Assembly: GCA_050633665.1 (NCBI GenBank)
Contig: JBOEGY010000005.1
Coordinates: forward strand, 277,196-341,195
Length of the DNA stretch: 64,000 nt
Direction: 5' to 3'
Source: JAUIAI01 sp050633665
GTDB taxonomy: Bacteria > Pseudomonadota > Gammaproteobacteria > Burkholderiales > Burkholderiaceae_E
The translations under genes and the position numbers were made by a program. Under the pieces are notes generated by a model. That model was not told the DNA's origin. It worked only from the letters and a program-made list of their open reading frames with translations, and did not search any database. Each line of letters starts with the position of its first letter. The stretch's first letter is position 1. Shown here piece after piece: positions 1 through 7,783 of this stretch.

Positions 1-40
1 CGCCCGCACCAGCGCTTAAGAATTGACGACGCTTACTCAC
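1..40 (-). CDS. Start of a Tat-exported protein, probably N-acetylmuramoyl-L-alanine amidase (partial)
   Basis: Reading leftwards from a GTG at 40 the sequence encodes V-S-K-R-R-Q-F-L-S-A-G-A-G and runs off the window. K-R-R-Q-F-L is a good twin-arginine export motif. In many gammaproteobacteria tsaE is followed directly by the Tat-exported cell-wall amidase amiB/amiC, which is the basis for the family guess. Only 13 codons are visible, no strong ribosome binding site is seen, and the reading frame stays open upstream of the GTG, so both start and identity are tentative. Confidence 0.4.
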   Translation of the reverse strand, partial: MSKRRQFLSAGAG

Positions 41-102
41 GGCCGGGAGATTGTTTGCTGCTCTGTCTTCGCCCGGATGCTCTTTCGCCGGATCGGCAAG
101 GC

Positions 103-636
103 TCAATCGGTTTTGTCGCTCAAGCGCCAGCGGTCGAGTTCGCGGTTTGAATTGAGGGCGTTTAGACATGCGAGTCCCTGCACGCCGTCAACACTGATGT
201 GCAGGCGGCGCGCATCCTCTGTTTCGGCAAGCTCCAGGCGCAATCGAACATGGGGGGCGGGCAGGGTCGTGGCAGCCATCTCGGGCCACTCCACCAAGGT
301 AACTGCGGACGAGTCGAGCAATTCCTCGAAACCAGCGTCGCGTAGTTCTTCCTCGGAAGAGAATCTATAAAAATCAAAGTGATACAGGTCAATCTTAGAT
401 AGATTATAAGGTTCGACAAGCGTATAAGTAGGACTCTTGACCCGACCGTTGTAGCCAAGCGACCGAATCAGTGCCCGGCAGAAGGCTGTTTTGCCTGCGC
501 CGAGCGGGCCGGACAGGTAGATGATGCAGCCAGGCAACAAAGCGGGGCCAATTGTGGCCGCGACCAGTTGAGTCGCTTGCTCGGAAGGTAACAGGAGGCT
601 AAGACTCTGACTGGAAGGAACGACGTTATTACTCAT
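103..636 (-). CDS. tsaE: tRNA threonylcarbamoyladenosine biosynthesis ATPase TsaE
   Basis: TsaE is the small ATPase that cycles the TsaB-TsaD complex which makes t6A37 on ANN-decoding tRNAs. The 177-residue product has a Walker A motif (GPLGAGKT), the family block SPTYTLVEPY, HFDFYR and VEWPE. The frame continues upstream to 723, but family members start close to where MSNNVV begins, so I place the start at 636. That puts its ATG (634-636) on top of the divergent queG ATG (635-637). The partner tsaD lies at 3926-5026. The following gene on this strand appears to be a Tat-exported amidase. Confidence 0.92.
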   Translation of the reverse strand: MSNNVVPSSQSLSLLLPSEQATQLVAATIGPALLPGCIIYLSGPLGAGKTAFCRALIRSLGYNGRVKSPTYTLVEPYNLSKIDLYHFDFYRFSSEEELRDAGFEELLDSSAVTLVEWPEMAATTLPAPHVRLRLELAETEDARRLHISVDGVQGLACLNALNSNRELDRWRLSDKTD

Positions 637-1726
637 GTCTGAAAACAGTATCACGCCCAGCGCGGAAATTCTGGCCGATTGGGCTGCCGGGCTCGGCTTC
701 CAATTGCTGGGCATTGCCGACACTCGTCAGTTTGATCAAACCGAGTCATTGCAGGCGTGGATTTCACGCGGCTTTCACGGGCAAATGGAGTATCTCGCGC
801 GTGATCCGGCAAAGCGGGCGCGCCCTGACGAATTGGTGCCGGGCACTGTCAGCGCCTTAATCGTATCGCTGGGTTATGCGCCGCAAACGGCTGACTGGGT
901 CGCCGACGGCTGGCAACAACTCACCGCGCCGGGTGCCGCCTACGTCTCGACTTATGCTCGTGGTCGTGATTATCACAAGCTGGTGCGCAATCGACTTCAA
1001 AAGCTGGCTGATCGCCTGGTTGAGCTGATCGGCCCGTTTGGCTACCGGGCATTCTGCGATTCCGCGCCGGTGATGGAGGTTGCGTTAGCTGAGCAAGCTG
1101 GCCTGGGCTGGCGCGGTAAGCATACGTTGCTGTTGAATCGTCAACATGGCTCGATGTTTTTTCTGGGTGCTTTGCTGACAGATTTACCGTTGGCGCCAAC
1201 GGTGCCGGCGGACCCGGAAGGACATTGCGGTTCATGTCGGCGTTGTCTCGATGTTTGTCCGACCCAGGCGATTGTCGCGCCGTACGAACTCGATGCGCGG
1301 CGCTGTATTTCATACCTGACGATCGAACTCAAAGAGGCTATTCCCACCGAACTGCGCCCGCTGATTGGTAACCGGGTATACGGCTGCGATGATTGCCAGT
1401 TGGTTTGTCCGTGGAATAAATACGCGCAGCCCGGCGATGATGAATTCGCACCTCGTCACGGTCTGGAGCAGGCCAGTCTGATTAAGTTGTTCGGCTGGAC
1501 GGCCGACGAGTTCGATCAGAAGACCCGTGGCTCGGCGATTCGCCGGATCGGTTATGAGCGATGGTTGCGCAATATTGCTGTTGGGTTGGGCAACATGACG
1601 GCAGACGATGCGAAAGTCACCCGGGCCGCGCTGGCTGTATTGCGGGGACGTGAGAATGATGCTTCGCCACTGGTGCGAGAGCATGTCAACTGGGCGATTC
1701 TGCAACTCCAGGGGCGATTGCCGTGA
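635..1726 (+). CDS. queG: Epoxyqueuosine reductase QueG
   Basis: QueG carries out the last step of queuosine synthesis, reducing epoxyqueuosine to queuosine in tRNA with a cobalamin cofactor and two [4Fe-4S] clusters. The 363-residue protein has the DUF1730 N-terminal region, then the two ferredoxin-like motifs CGSCRRCLDVCP and CDDCQLVCP around residues 190-250, and a C-terminal HEAT-like end. Length fits the family. The stop overlaps the GTG of the downstream xerD by 4 bp (GTGA), so the two are probably translationally coupled. A GGAAGG stretch lies about 15 bases before the ATG. Confidence 0.95.
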   Translation: MSENSITPSAEILADWAAGLGFQLLGIADTRQFDQTESLQAWISRGFHGQMEYLARDPAKRARPDELVPGTVSALIVSLGYAPQTADWVADGWQQLTAPGAAYVSTYARGRDYHKLVRNRLQKLADRLVELIGPFGYRAFCDSAPVMEVALAEQAGLGWRGKHTLLLNRQHGSMFFLGALLTDLPLAPTVPADPEGHCGSCRRCLDVCPTQAIVAPYELDARRCISYLTIELKEAIPTELRPLIGNRVYGCDDCQLVCPWNKYAQPGDDEFAPRHGLEQASLIKLFGWTADEFDQKTRGSAIRRIGYERWLRNIAVGLGNMTADDAKVTRAALAVLRGRENDASPLVREHVNWAILQLQGRLP

Positions 1727-2640
1727 CTGCAGAACGGTCTTCAGCCGAATCACTTTCCAGTCAGCAGATCGAACGATTCTGCGAAGCATTGTGGCTTGAA
1801 GACGGTCTGGCTGACAATACGATTGCAGCTTACCGCCGTGACTTGAACGCGGCGGCAAATTGGGTGGAGGCGAATTTGTCGCAAGCGCTGATTGATCTTG
1901 ACGGGGAAGCGTTGCACCGTTACATCGCGGCGCGCTACGCCAACTCCAAGGCGACCAGTGGCAATCGTCGGTTGTCGGTTTTACGGCGCTTTTTCCGCTG
2001 GTTGATTCGCGAAGGGCGGCGGACCACCGACCCCACCGAGAATATTCGCGCTGCCCGGCAGGCACCAAGATTTCCAAAGTCACTGACCGAGGCGCAGGTC
2101 GAAGCCTTGTTGAAAGCGCCGGATATGAGTACCGATCTGGGTGCGCGTGACTTTGCGATGCTCGAGGTCTTGTATGCAACCGGGTTGCGGGTGTCAGAGC
2201 TGGTGGGTTTGCAAACCCACCAGGTGGCGCTCAACGAAGGCGTGGTCAAGGTGGTTGGCAAAGGCAATAAGGAGCGACTGGTGCCGTTGGGTGAGCAGGC
2301 GGTCTGGGCGGTTCGGGAGTTCCTGGCCGGGCCAAGACAATCGCTACTGGGCGCGCGCGCCGCCGATGATTTGTTTGTTACCCGACGGGGGAGTGGCATG
2401 ACCCGGCAGATGTTCTGGGTGATGATCAAACGTTACGCGGAGCATGCGGGCATTCGTGCTCATTTGTCGCCCCACGTGCTGCGCCATGCATTCGCCACCC
2501 ACTTGCTTAATCACGGTGCTGATCTGCGAGTGGTGCAAATGTTGCTCGGGCACGCCGACATCTCCACGACGCAGATCTACACCCACGTTGCGCGTGAGCG
2601 TTTGAAGACACTTCATGCGCAACACCATCCGCGCGGCTGA
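1723..2640 (+). CDS. xerD: Site-specific tyrosine recombinase XerD
   Basis: XerD works with XerC and FtsK at dif to resolve chromosome dimers. The 305-residue protein has the N-terminal SAM-like core-binding domain (LADNTIAAYRRDL) and the catalytic domain with Arg in ATGLRVSEL, His-x-x-Arg in SPHVLRHAFATHLL, a second His in LLGHADISTTQIYTH and the nucleophilic Tyr in the same block. The N-terminal ALWLEDGL block resembles XerD more than XerC. Translation starts at GTG 1723, overlapping the queG stop. No attachment site or integrated element is seen nearby, so this is the housekeeping enzyme. Confidence 0.9.
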   Translation: MTAERSSAESLSSQQIERFCEALWLEDGLADNTIAAYRRDLNAAANWVEANLSQALIDLDGEALHRYIAARYANSKATSGNRRLSVLRRFFRWLIREGRRTTDPTENIRAARQAPRFPKSLTEAQVEALLKAPDMSTDLGARDFAMLEVLYATGLRVSELVGLQTHQVALNEGVVKVVGKGNKERLVPLGEQAVWAVREFLAGPRQSLLGARAADDLFVTRRGSGMTRQMFWVMIKRYAEHAGIRAHLSPHVLRHAFATHLLNHGADLRVVQMLLGHADISTTQIYTHVARERLKTLHAQHHPRG

Positions 2641-2723
2641 ATCAGCCTTATTGTTCAGATAGGCGAGCAGTCCGACGGGTTACCTTGTATGCTTGCGGTG
2701 ACTGATCAGAGCAAGCGGCGCTT

Positions 2724-3209
2724 ATGGGAAAGAAACATAGTGTTACCCGGGCAACCCAGGTTTTAAAGAAGGCTGGTATTGCATTCTGCGAACATCCGTA
2801 TAGCTATGTGGACCATGGCGGCGCGGGCGAATCAGCCCGCCAGCTCGGGGTGGGCGAGCATGTGGTGGTGAAAACCCTGGTGATGCAGGACGAAGCGCGT
2901 CGCCCGTTGCTGATTCTGATGCATGGTGACTGCAACGTCTCGACCAAAAACCTCGCCCGCGAAATCGGCTGTAAGTCCGTAGAGCCTTGTGTGCCAGCCG
3001 ACGCCGAGCGTCATTCCGGGTATCAGGTCGGCGGGACTTCACCTTTCGGCTTGCGCAAGGCAATGCCAATCTATGTCGAGGCTTCGGTGCTCGATCTACC
3101 CGAGATTTACATTAACGGTGGCCGGCGCGGCATGCTGGTCTCTATTTCGCCAGCGAGTCTGGTCGAGACATTGAGCGCAAAGCCGGTAAACTGCGCGCTT
3201 GCTGACTAA
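2724..3209 (+). CDS. ybaK: YbaK/EbsC-type aminoacyl-tRNA deacylase
   Basis: The family hydrolyses mischarged tRNA, classically Cys-tRNA(Pro). The 161-residue protein has the YbaK fold signatures: an N-terminal GIAFCEHPY strand, the GEHVVVKTLV block with the conserved Lys, and the GGTSPFGLRKAMPIYVE loop. It is full length. It follows xerD by 83 bp and precedes plsY by 18 bp, so it is probably cotranscribed with plsY. No strong Shine-Dalgarno is visible. The exact misacylated substrate cannot be read from sequence. Confidence 0.85.
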   Translation: MGKKHSVTRATQVLKKAGIAFCEHPYSYVDHGGAGESARQLGVGEHVVVKTLVMQDEARRPLLILMHGDCNVSTKNLAREIGCKSVEPCVPADAERHSGYQVGGTSPFGLRKAMPIYVEASVLDLPEIYINGGRRGMLVSISPASLVETLSAKPVNCALAD

Positions 3210-3227
3210 CCACTGATTCTCGCTCCG

Positions 3228-3890
3228 ATGACAAGTCTGATTTCTAGTTTGATCGCGATTGTTCTGGCCTATCTGCTGGGTTCAATTTCCTTTGCCGTTG
3301 TGGTGAGTCGTTTGTTCGGTCTGGCCGATCCGCGCAGTTTTGGCTCCGGCAACCCGGGTGCAACCAACGTGTTGCGCACTGGAAACAAGGCGGCAGCGGT
3401 GCTGACCCTGCTTGGCGACTTACTGAAAGGGCTGGCCGCGGTATTGTTGGCCAAATACTTTGCGCAGCAATTCGGGTTGTCTGAGGCTGATATCGCAATG
3501 GTGGCGGTCGCGGTGTTTCTCGGGCACCTGTTCCCAGTGTTTCATGGATTTAAGGGGGGCAAAGGCGTGGCGACGGCCGCCGGCGTCCTGCTGGGGTTGA
3601 ATATCTGGCTGGGTCTGGCGACCCTGACGACCTGGATCATCATTGCGGTGTTCTTTCGGGTATCGTCATTGGCGGCGTTGATCAGCGCGATCTTCGCACC
3701 GCTTTATTTTGTTTTTCTGTTTGGGTTCAGTGTTTCGGCGCTGGCGGTAGTCTTTATCTCTTTGCTTTTGATCTGGCGCCATCGGTCCAACATCGGAAAA
3801 CTCATCGAGGGCAAGGAAACCCGTATTGGTGGTGGGGCGGCAGCGCCGGCTGGCAAGCCGCACAAGTCGCGCCGTAGATCGCGCAAATAG
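3228..3890 (+). CDS. plsY: Glycerol-3-phosphate acyltransferase PlsY
   Basis: PlsY transfers acyl groups from acyl-phosphate to glycerol 3-phosphate, the first step of phospholipid synthesis, in the inner membrane. The 220-residue protein shows five hydrophobic segments and the three family loops: LLGSISFAVV, GSGNPGATNVLR and HGFKGGKGVATA. After the last membrane segment there is a basic tail (GKPHKSRRRSRK) of about 25 residues, slightly longer than usual. The gene converges on tsaD with only 35 bp between the two stops, an arrangement common in proteobacteria. Confidence 0.95.
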   Translation: MTSLISSLIAIVLAYLLGSISFAVVVSRLFGLADPRSFGSGNPGATNVLRTGNKAAAVLTLLGDLLKGLAAVLLAKYFAQQFGLSEADIAMVAVAVFLGHLFPVFHGFKGGKGVATAAGVLLGLNIWLGLATLTTWIIIAVFFRVSSLAALISAIFAPLYFVFLFGFSVSALAVVFISLLLIWRHRSNIGKLIEGKETRIGGGAAAPAGKPHKSRRRSRK

Positions 3891-3925
3891 GCGGCGCTGC
3901 TGACGGCGTTTTAGAAGACGGCGTT

Positions 3926-5026
3926 TCAGTTCCCGCAGACTGGCTCCAGCGAGTCGATCGGCCAGCGCGGTTGAATATCAAATTGCGGCACCTGATCCGG
4001 GCCGATTTGGGGGTTGTCGCGTGCCACGGCTGCACGAATCTGATCGTCGTCAAGTGCACTCATGGCCGCAATGCTGTGAGCACCGGTCAGGCGGAACGCA
4101 CCGGCCAGGGCAATCATGGCGCCGTTATCCGAACACAGCGAAATTGGCGGAAAGCTGACTTCAAATTCCTGCCGCGTACGGGCTTGGGCGAAGCGTTCGC
4201 GCAAACGCTGGTTTGCGCTGACACCGCCGGCAACAACCAGCCGGTTGATCCCGCTGGACTTCATTGCGGTCAGCGCCTTACTGACCAATACCTCGGTAAT
4301 GGCTTCCTGAATTTCGGCAGCCAGGTCGGCGCGATTGGCGTCGTTTAAGGTAAGTTTTGCTGCTTGCGTTAACACCGCGGTTTTCAATCCGGAAAAACTG
4401 AAATCGCAATCACCTGAGCGCAGCATCGGCCTTGGCAGGGAGAATACGCCCGGGGTGCCGGCGCCTGCTATGGCGGCCAATGCCGGGCCGCCCGGGTAGC
4501 TAAGGCCCATCAGTTTGGCGCTTTTGTCGAAAGCCTCGCCGGCTGCGTCATCCAGCGTATCGCCGAGTAGTTCATAGCGGCCTACGCCGCGCGCGGCCAG
4601 CAACTGCGTGTGCCCGCCCGAGACCAGCAGCGCGACGAACGGAAAATCCGGCGGTGGGTCGGCCAGCAACGGCGAAAGCAGATGCCCTTCCATGTGGTTG
4701 ACCGGCACGGCATACGCGCCCAGCGAATAGGCCAGAGAGGCGGCGGTGGCGGCGCCGACCAGCAACGCGCCGGAAAGGCCAGGGCCACGGGTGTAGGCAA
4801 TAGCGCCGACATCCGTCAGCGCGTAGCTTGCTTCATCGAGAACTTGCTCGATCAGCGGCGTCAGCCGGCGGATATGGTCGCGCGACGCCAGCTCCGGCAC
4901 CACGCCGCCATATTCTTTATGCATTTCAATTTGCGAATGCAATGCCTGCGCTAACAGGCCGCGTCGGGTGCAATAGACGGCAACACCGGTTTCATCACAC
5001 GAGCTTTCAATTCCTAGGACAAGCAT
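3926..5026 (-). CDS. tsaD: tRNA N6-adenosine threonylcarbamoyltransferase TsaD
   Basis: TsaD transfers the threonylcarbamoyl group from TC-AMP to A37 of tRNA, working with TsaB and TsaE. The 366-residue protein starts with LGIESSCDETGVAVY, has the metal-binding HMEGH motif (NHMEGHLLSP), the ALLVSGGHT block and VAGGVSANQRLR near the C-terminus. It is some 25-30 residues longer than the E. coli protein because of a C-terminal tail. The diguanylate cyclase gene ends 12 bp upstream on the same strand. Confidence 0.96.
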   Translation of the reverse strand: MLVLGIESSCDETGVAVYCTRRGLLAQALHSQIEMHKEYGGVVPELASRDHIRRLTPLIEQVLDEASYALTDVGAIAYTRGPGLSGALLVGAATAASLAYSLGAYAVPVNHMEGHLLSPLLADPPPDFPFVALLVSGGHTQLLAARGVGRYELLGDTLDDAAGEAFDKSAKLMGLSYPGGPALAAIAGAGTPGVFSLPRPMLRSGDCDFSFSGLKTAVLTQAAKLTLNDANRADLAAEIQEAITEVLVSKALTAMKSSGINRLVVAGGVSANQRLRERFAQARTRQEFEVSFPPISLCSDNGAMIALAGAFRLTGAHSIAAMSALDDDQIRAAVARDNPQIGPDQVPQFDIQPRWPIDSLEPVCGN

Positions 5027-5038
5027 TACTGATTCCGG

Positions 5039-6331
5039 CTATACAACGAACAATTCTTCCGTATCAGCGGATTGATCGGCAGAGGCCAGCGAGACTCGAT
5101 TTCGTCCTGCCCGTTTGGCTTTGTAGAGTTCCTGGTCGGCCGCCGCCAGCAACTCATCGAGTTGCTCGCCCTGGTTGGCAATCGTGCCGCCCACGCTGAT
5201 GGTCATGGGTAATGTTAACGGCGCCGCGCCTGGTTTCGCCATGCCTGGTGAGTTTGGGCCGTCGCTGGAGTCATTGGCTCGCTGGCGGTAGGGCTGGCTC
5301 TGCACGGCCTGGCGCAGGCGTTCGGCCACGATCCAGGAGTCTTGTTCATTATTGATCGGGACAATCGCGCAGAACTCTTCGCCGCCGTAGCGGGCAATAA
5401 CGGCTTCCGGTCGCAGGCTTTTACGCAGGACTTTGGCGCAGTGTTCAAGCACCCGGTCGCCGACATCATGGCCGTGTTCGTCGTTCACGCGCTTGAAGTG
5501 GTCGATGTCCAGCATCAGCACGGCGACCAGTTTGCCGCTCAGTCGGGTCCGTTCGATCAGGGATTCGCCATGCTCGTTGAGACTGCCGCGTGAGGTCAGG
5601 TGGGTTAGCGCATCAGTATCAACCCGGTGCCGTAACGCCAGGACGTTTTGCGTATTGATTTCCAGTAGCAATACCGCGGTGAAGGCGACTGGCAGTACCA
5701 GTTTTGCCATCAGCATCAATGCGATTGAGGGCGTAATTTGAACAGCGGTTGCGCCGTTGTACCAAAAGCCTCCGGCGATCAGGTAAATCTCGGCGGCACT
5801 CGCGGTGATGTAAGCGGCACCAATCAGCGTCGCCAGCCGCTTGTAGTGAGGCGAGCGGGTTTGTTCGGAACTGAGCAGCCACCAGGTTCCCGCCGAGACT
5901 GCAGCGAAAGTCAGTAGTTCGCCGACCAGAGCCGGGTGGCCGCTGGAGTCGCTGATCAACGCTGTGCCGAATACCAGCACCGTCGCGGTGGCGATTGCGA
6001 TCAGCACCAGTCGCAGGCGCGACTCGGCGCAGAAAAGTCTCAGTGCCACCTCAACGCAGATTATCATCGCGATTGTGTGCAGCAGGATCCCGGTCGCGCT
6101 GGCCATTGAAAACCCGGAAAACCCGGCTGATTCGGCGGTCGGTTGGTTACCGACTGTCGCGATGGCCAGTGCACCCGCGCCCAGCAACAGGCCCAGCACA
6201 TAAAGCGGCATTGCCAAGGGGCTGGTTTTTTCCATCTCGCGTAGCAAGAACACCCCGGTTGCGGTGATCAATGCCAGGAAGCTGGCCAGCAGATACACAT
6301 GCTCAAGCTCAATCAGAATGACTGTCGCCAT
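5039..6331 (-). CDS. Membrane-bound diguanylate cyclase (GGEEF domain)
   Basis: Predicted to make cyclic di-GMP from two GTP at the inner membrane. The first about 230 residues hold roughly seven hydrophobic helices, followed by a GGDEF domain with DIDHFKRVNDEHGHDVGD and an intact active-site YGGEEF. The allosteric inhibitory site (normally RxxD five residues before the motif) reads RPEA, so product feedback is probably weakened. The open frame extends to 6436, but the ATG at 6329-6331 is preceded by GGGAG at good spacing, so I start there (430 residues). It lies just upstream of tsaD on the same strand. Confidence 0.85.
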   Translation of the reverse strand: MATVILIELEHVYLLASFLALITATGVFLLREMEKTSPLAMPLYVLGLLLGAGALAIATVGNQPTAESAGFSGFSMASATGILLHTIAMIICVEVALRLFCAESRLRLVLIAIATATVLVFGTALISDSSGHPALVGELLTFAAVSAGTWWLLSSEQTRSPHYKRLATLIGAAYITASAAEIYLIAGGFWYNGATAVQITPSIALMLMAKLVLPVAFTAVLLLEINTQNVLALRHRVDTDALTHLTSRGSLNEHGESLIERTRLSGKLVAVLMLDIDHFKRVNDEHGHDVGDRVLEHCAKVLRKSLRPEAVIARYGGEEFCAIVPINNEQDSWIVAERLRQAVQSQPYRQRANDSSDGPNSPGMAKPGAAPLTLPMTISVGGTIANQGEQLDELLAAADQELYKAKRAGRNRVSLASADQSADTEELFVV

Positions 6332-6647
6332 GACTGCGACTCCCAACGGTTGGTCCAGGGCACTCCAACCGTGTAAGAACCGAACTCCGGCCCCGGCAGA
6401 GCCTGGAAGCTGGCTGGCCGAGACCCGCGAGCGCACAACCCTGGTGCGCCGTGAGGCAAGTACTGCATTGCGCCCGAACTACGCTTCGGTGCACACCCGC
6501 TCATTGTCTCACGTGGGCGGCGGCAATATTGAGCCGAACGCGGTCTGTGTTGGCTCAGAAACCACGGCCAGCAAGGGATTGGGGCCGCGTCAGCAATTGC
6601 CAGGCCGCCATCCGGCCCAATATTGTGGTGGCCGGGTCATCGCTGAC

Positions 6648-6677
6648 TTGCCAGGTTCGGGCGAGTCACAGTAGAAT
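6648..6677 (+). promoter_or_regulatory. Candidate sigma70 promoter of the rpsU-yqeY-dnaG operon
   Basis: TTGCCA (6648-6653) and TAGAAT (6672-6677) are separated by 18 bp, each one base from consensus. Transcription would begin near 6684 and give a 5' leader of about 190 nt before rpsU. Confidence 0.6.
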
Positions 6678-6738
6678 TGCGGGTTCCTCGGGGAGAATGC
6701 TCTTCGAGCGGTGTGGCCGGTGAGGCCGATGTGGCTAA

Positions 6739-6778
6739 GCTTCTTTGGGCTAATGTTTCATTAGGCTGTTGTAGAAGC
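6739..6778 (+). promoter_or_regulatory. Two-part inverted repeat in the rpsU leader
   Basis: Outer arms GCTTCT (6739-6744) and AGAAGC (6773-6778) enclose inner arms CTAATG (6750-6755) and CATTAG (6759-6764) with a TTT loop. In RNA this would be a hairpin with an internal loop. It is not followed by a T-run, so it is not a terminator. It lies within the leader if the 6648 promoter is correct. Confidence 0.45.
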
Positions 6779-6871
6779 AATGCCCAGAGTCCCGCCGCAC
6801 TCATTTTGTGTTTACTTGTGATTTGTCGCCGTCATTTAAGGTGGCAGCCCTAATCTGGAGTTTTGTTACTT

Positions 6872-7084
6872 ATGCCGACGGTTCGCGTCAAAGAAAATGA
6901 GCCTTTTGATGTAGCGTTGCGCCGTTTCAAGCGCACCATCGAGAAGGCCGGCATCATCACTGAATTGCGTTCACGCGAGTATTACGAGAAGCCGACGGCT
7001 GAGCGTAAGCGTAAGAAGGCTGCGGCCGTGAAGCGCCACTTCAAGCGCCTTCGCAGCCAGATGCTGCCCAAGAAGATGTATTAA
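6872..7084 (+). CDS. rpsU: 30S ribosomal protein S21
   Basis: Small basic ribosomal protein of the 30S subunit, needed for efficient initiation on mRNAs. The 70-residue product starts MPTVRVKENEPFDVALRRF and ends in the Lys/Arg-rich tail with RSQMLPKKMY, a full-length S21. A TTG nine bases upstream is in frame, but the ATG at 6872 gives the canonical N-terminus and has GGAG 11 bases upstream. It is first in the rpsU-yqeY-dnaG-rpoD order, and a terminator directly follows it. Confidence 0.97.
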   Translation: MPTVRVKENEPFDVALRRFKRTIEKAGIITELRSREYYEKPTAERKRKKAAAVKRHFKRLRSQMLPKKMY

Positions 7085-7189
7085 CCAGAGTCGCTTTAGC
7101 GTTGGTAAGTTTGGCGGGCCGCTTGACAAGAGGCCGCTCGTAGCCTGAAAGCCCGAACTTGCTGCATGATGCGCTGGATGCTTCCCAGA

Positions 7190-7220
7190 CGAAAGGCCCG
7201 CATTAGCGGGCTTTCGTTTT
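7190..7220 (+). terminator. Rho-independent terminator between rpsU and yqeY
   Basis: CGAAAG-G-CCCGC, loop ATTA, GCGGG-CTTTCG, then TTTT: an 11-bp GC-rich stem with a single bulged G. Its place between rpsU and the primase gene matches the known attenuating terminator in this operon in enterobacteria, which allows high S21 and low primase output from one promoter. Confidence 0.85.
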
Positions 7221-7278
7221 GCTGCACCGCCTCGCCACTTTGGCCCGCCCCCAGGCGTGCCACCCCAGGAGAATCCTG

Positions 7279-7740
7279 ATGTCCTTGAAGACTCGTATTT
7301 CAGATGATATGAAGGCGGCGATGCGCAGCAAGGAAACTCAGAAACTGTCTGCTATCCGGATGCTGATTGCCGCCGTAAAACAAAAAGAGATTGACGAGCA
7401 GATTGAGCTTGATGACGCCCAGGCGCTGGCGGTCATTGAAAAGCAGATCAAACAGCGTCGTGATTCGATTGAGCAATACGATAAGGCCGGGCGCGACGAC
7501 CTGGCCAAGGTTGAGCGGTTTGAGCTGGATGTTTTGTCCGCTTATTTGCCGGCTCAGGCGTCCGATGAGGAGATTGCCGCAGCGATTGAAGCGGCGATTG
7601 CCAAGACCGGGGCTACCGGTATGCGCGATATGGGTAAAGTCATGGGTATTCTGAAGACCGAATTGGCCGGGCAGGCCGATATGGGTGCTATGTCTGGCCG
7701 GGTTAAGACGGTTCTGGCAACTAAAGCGTCTGCCGAGTAA
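7279..7740 (+). CDS. yqeY: GatB/YqeY domain-containing protein
   Basis: The 153-residue protein is a stand-alone YqeY/Yqey domain, related to the C-terminal tRNA-binding tail of GatB. Signatures are MKAAMRSKETQKLSAIRML near the start, YLPAQASDEEI in the middle and the GMGKVMG-like TGMRDMGKVMGI near the end. The start at 7279 is preceded by AGGAGA at 6 bp spacing. It sits between the rpsU terminator and dnaG, as in Pseudomonas and relatives. Its molecular role is not firmly established; a tRNA-related function is inferred from the fold. Confidence 0.93.
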   Translation: MSLKTRISDDMKAAMRSKETQKLSAIRMLIAAVKQKEIDEQIELDDAQALAVIEKQIKQRRDSIEQYDKAGRDDLAKVERFELDVLSAYLPAQASDEEIAAAIEAAIAKTGATGMRDMGKVMGILKTELAGQADMGAMSGRVKTVLATKASAE

Positions 7741-7783
7741 ATCTCTGTAGCCGCTGCCGGTTTGAGCCGGCTACCATGCTCCA

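Larger units (their letters stand above)
6332..6871. other. Intergenic region upstream of rpsU (540 bp) without a gene
   Basis: Open frames here look like out-of-frame noise and none resembles a known protein. The stretch holds a strong sigma70-type promoter at 6648-6677 and a two-part inverted repeat at 6739-6778. The GGAG ribosome binding site of rpsU is at 6857-6860. No LexA-like box was recognised. Confidence 0.6.

Noticed and set aside
1723..2640. XerD-like gene as a phage or integron integrase
   Set aside because: Length, N-terminus and housekeeping context fit XerD; no attC or phage genes are nearby.
6437..6862. LexA box upstream of rpsU, as in E. coli
   Set aside because: No CTG-N10-CAG of proper type was recognised near the promoter.
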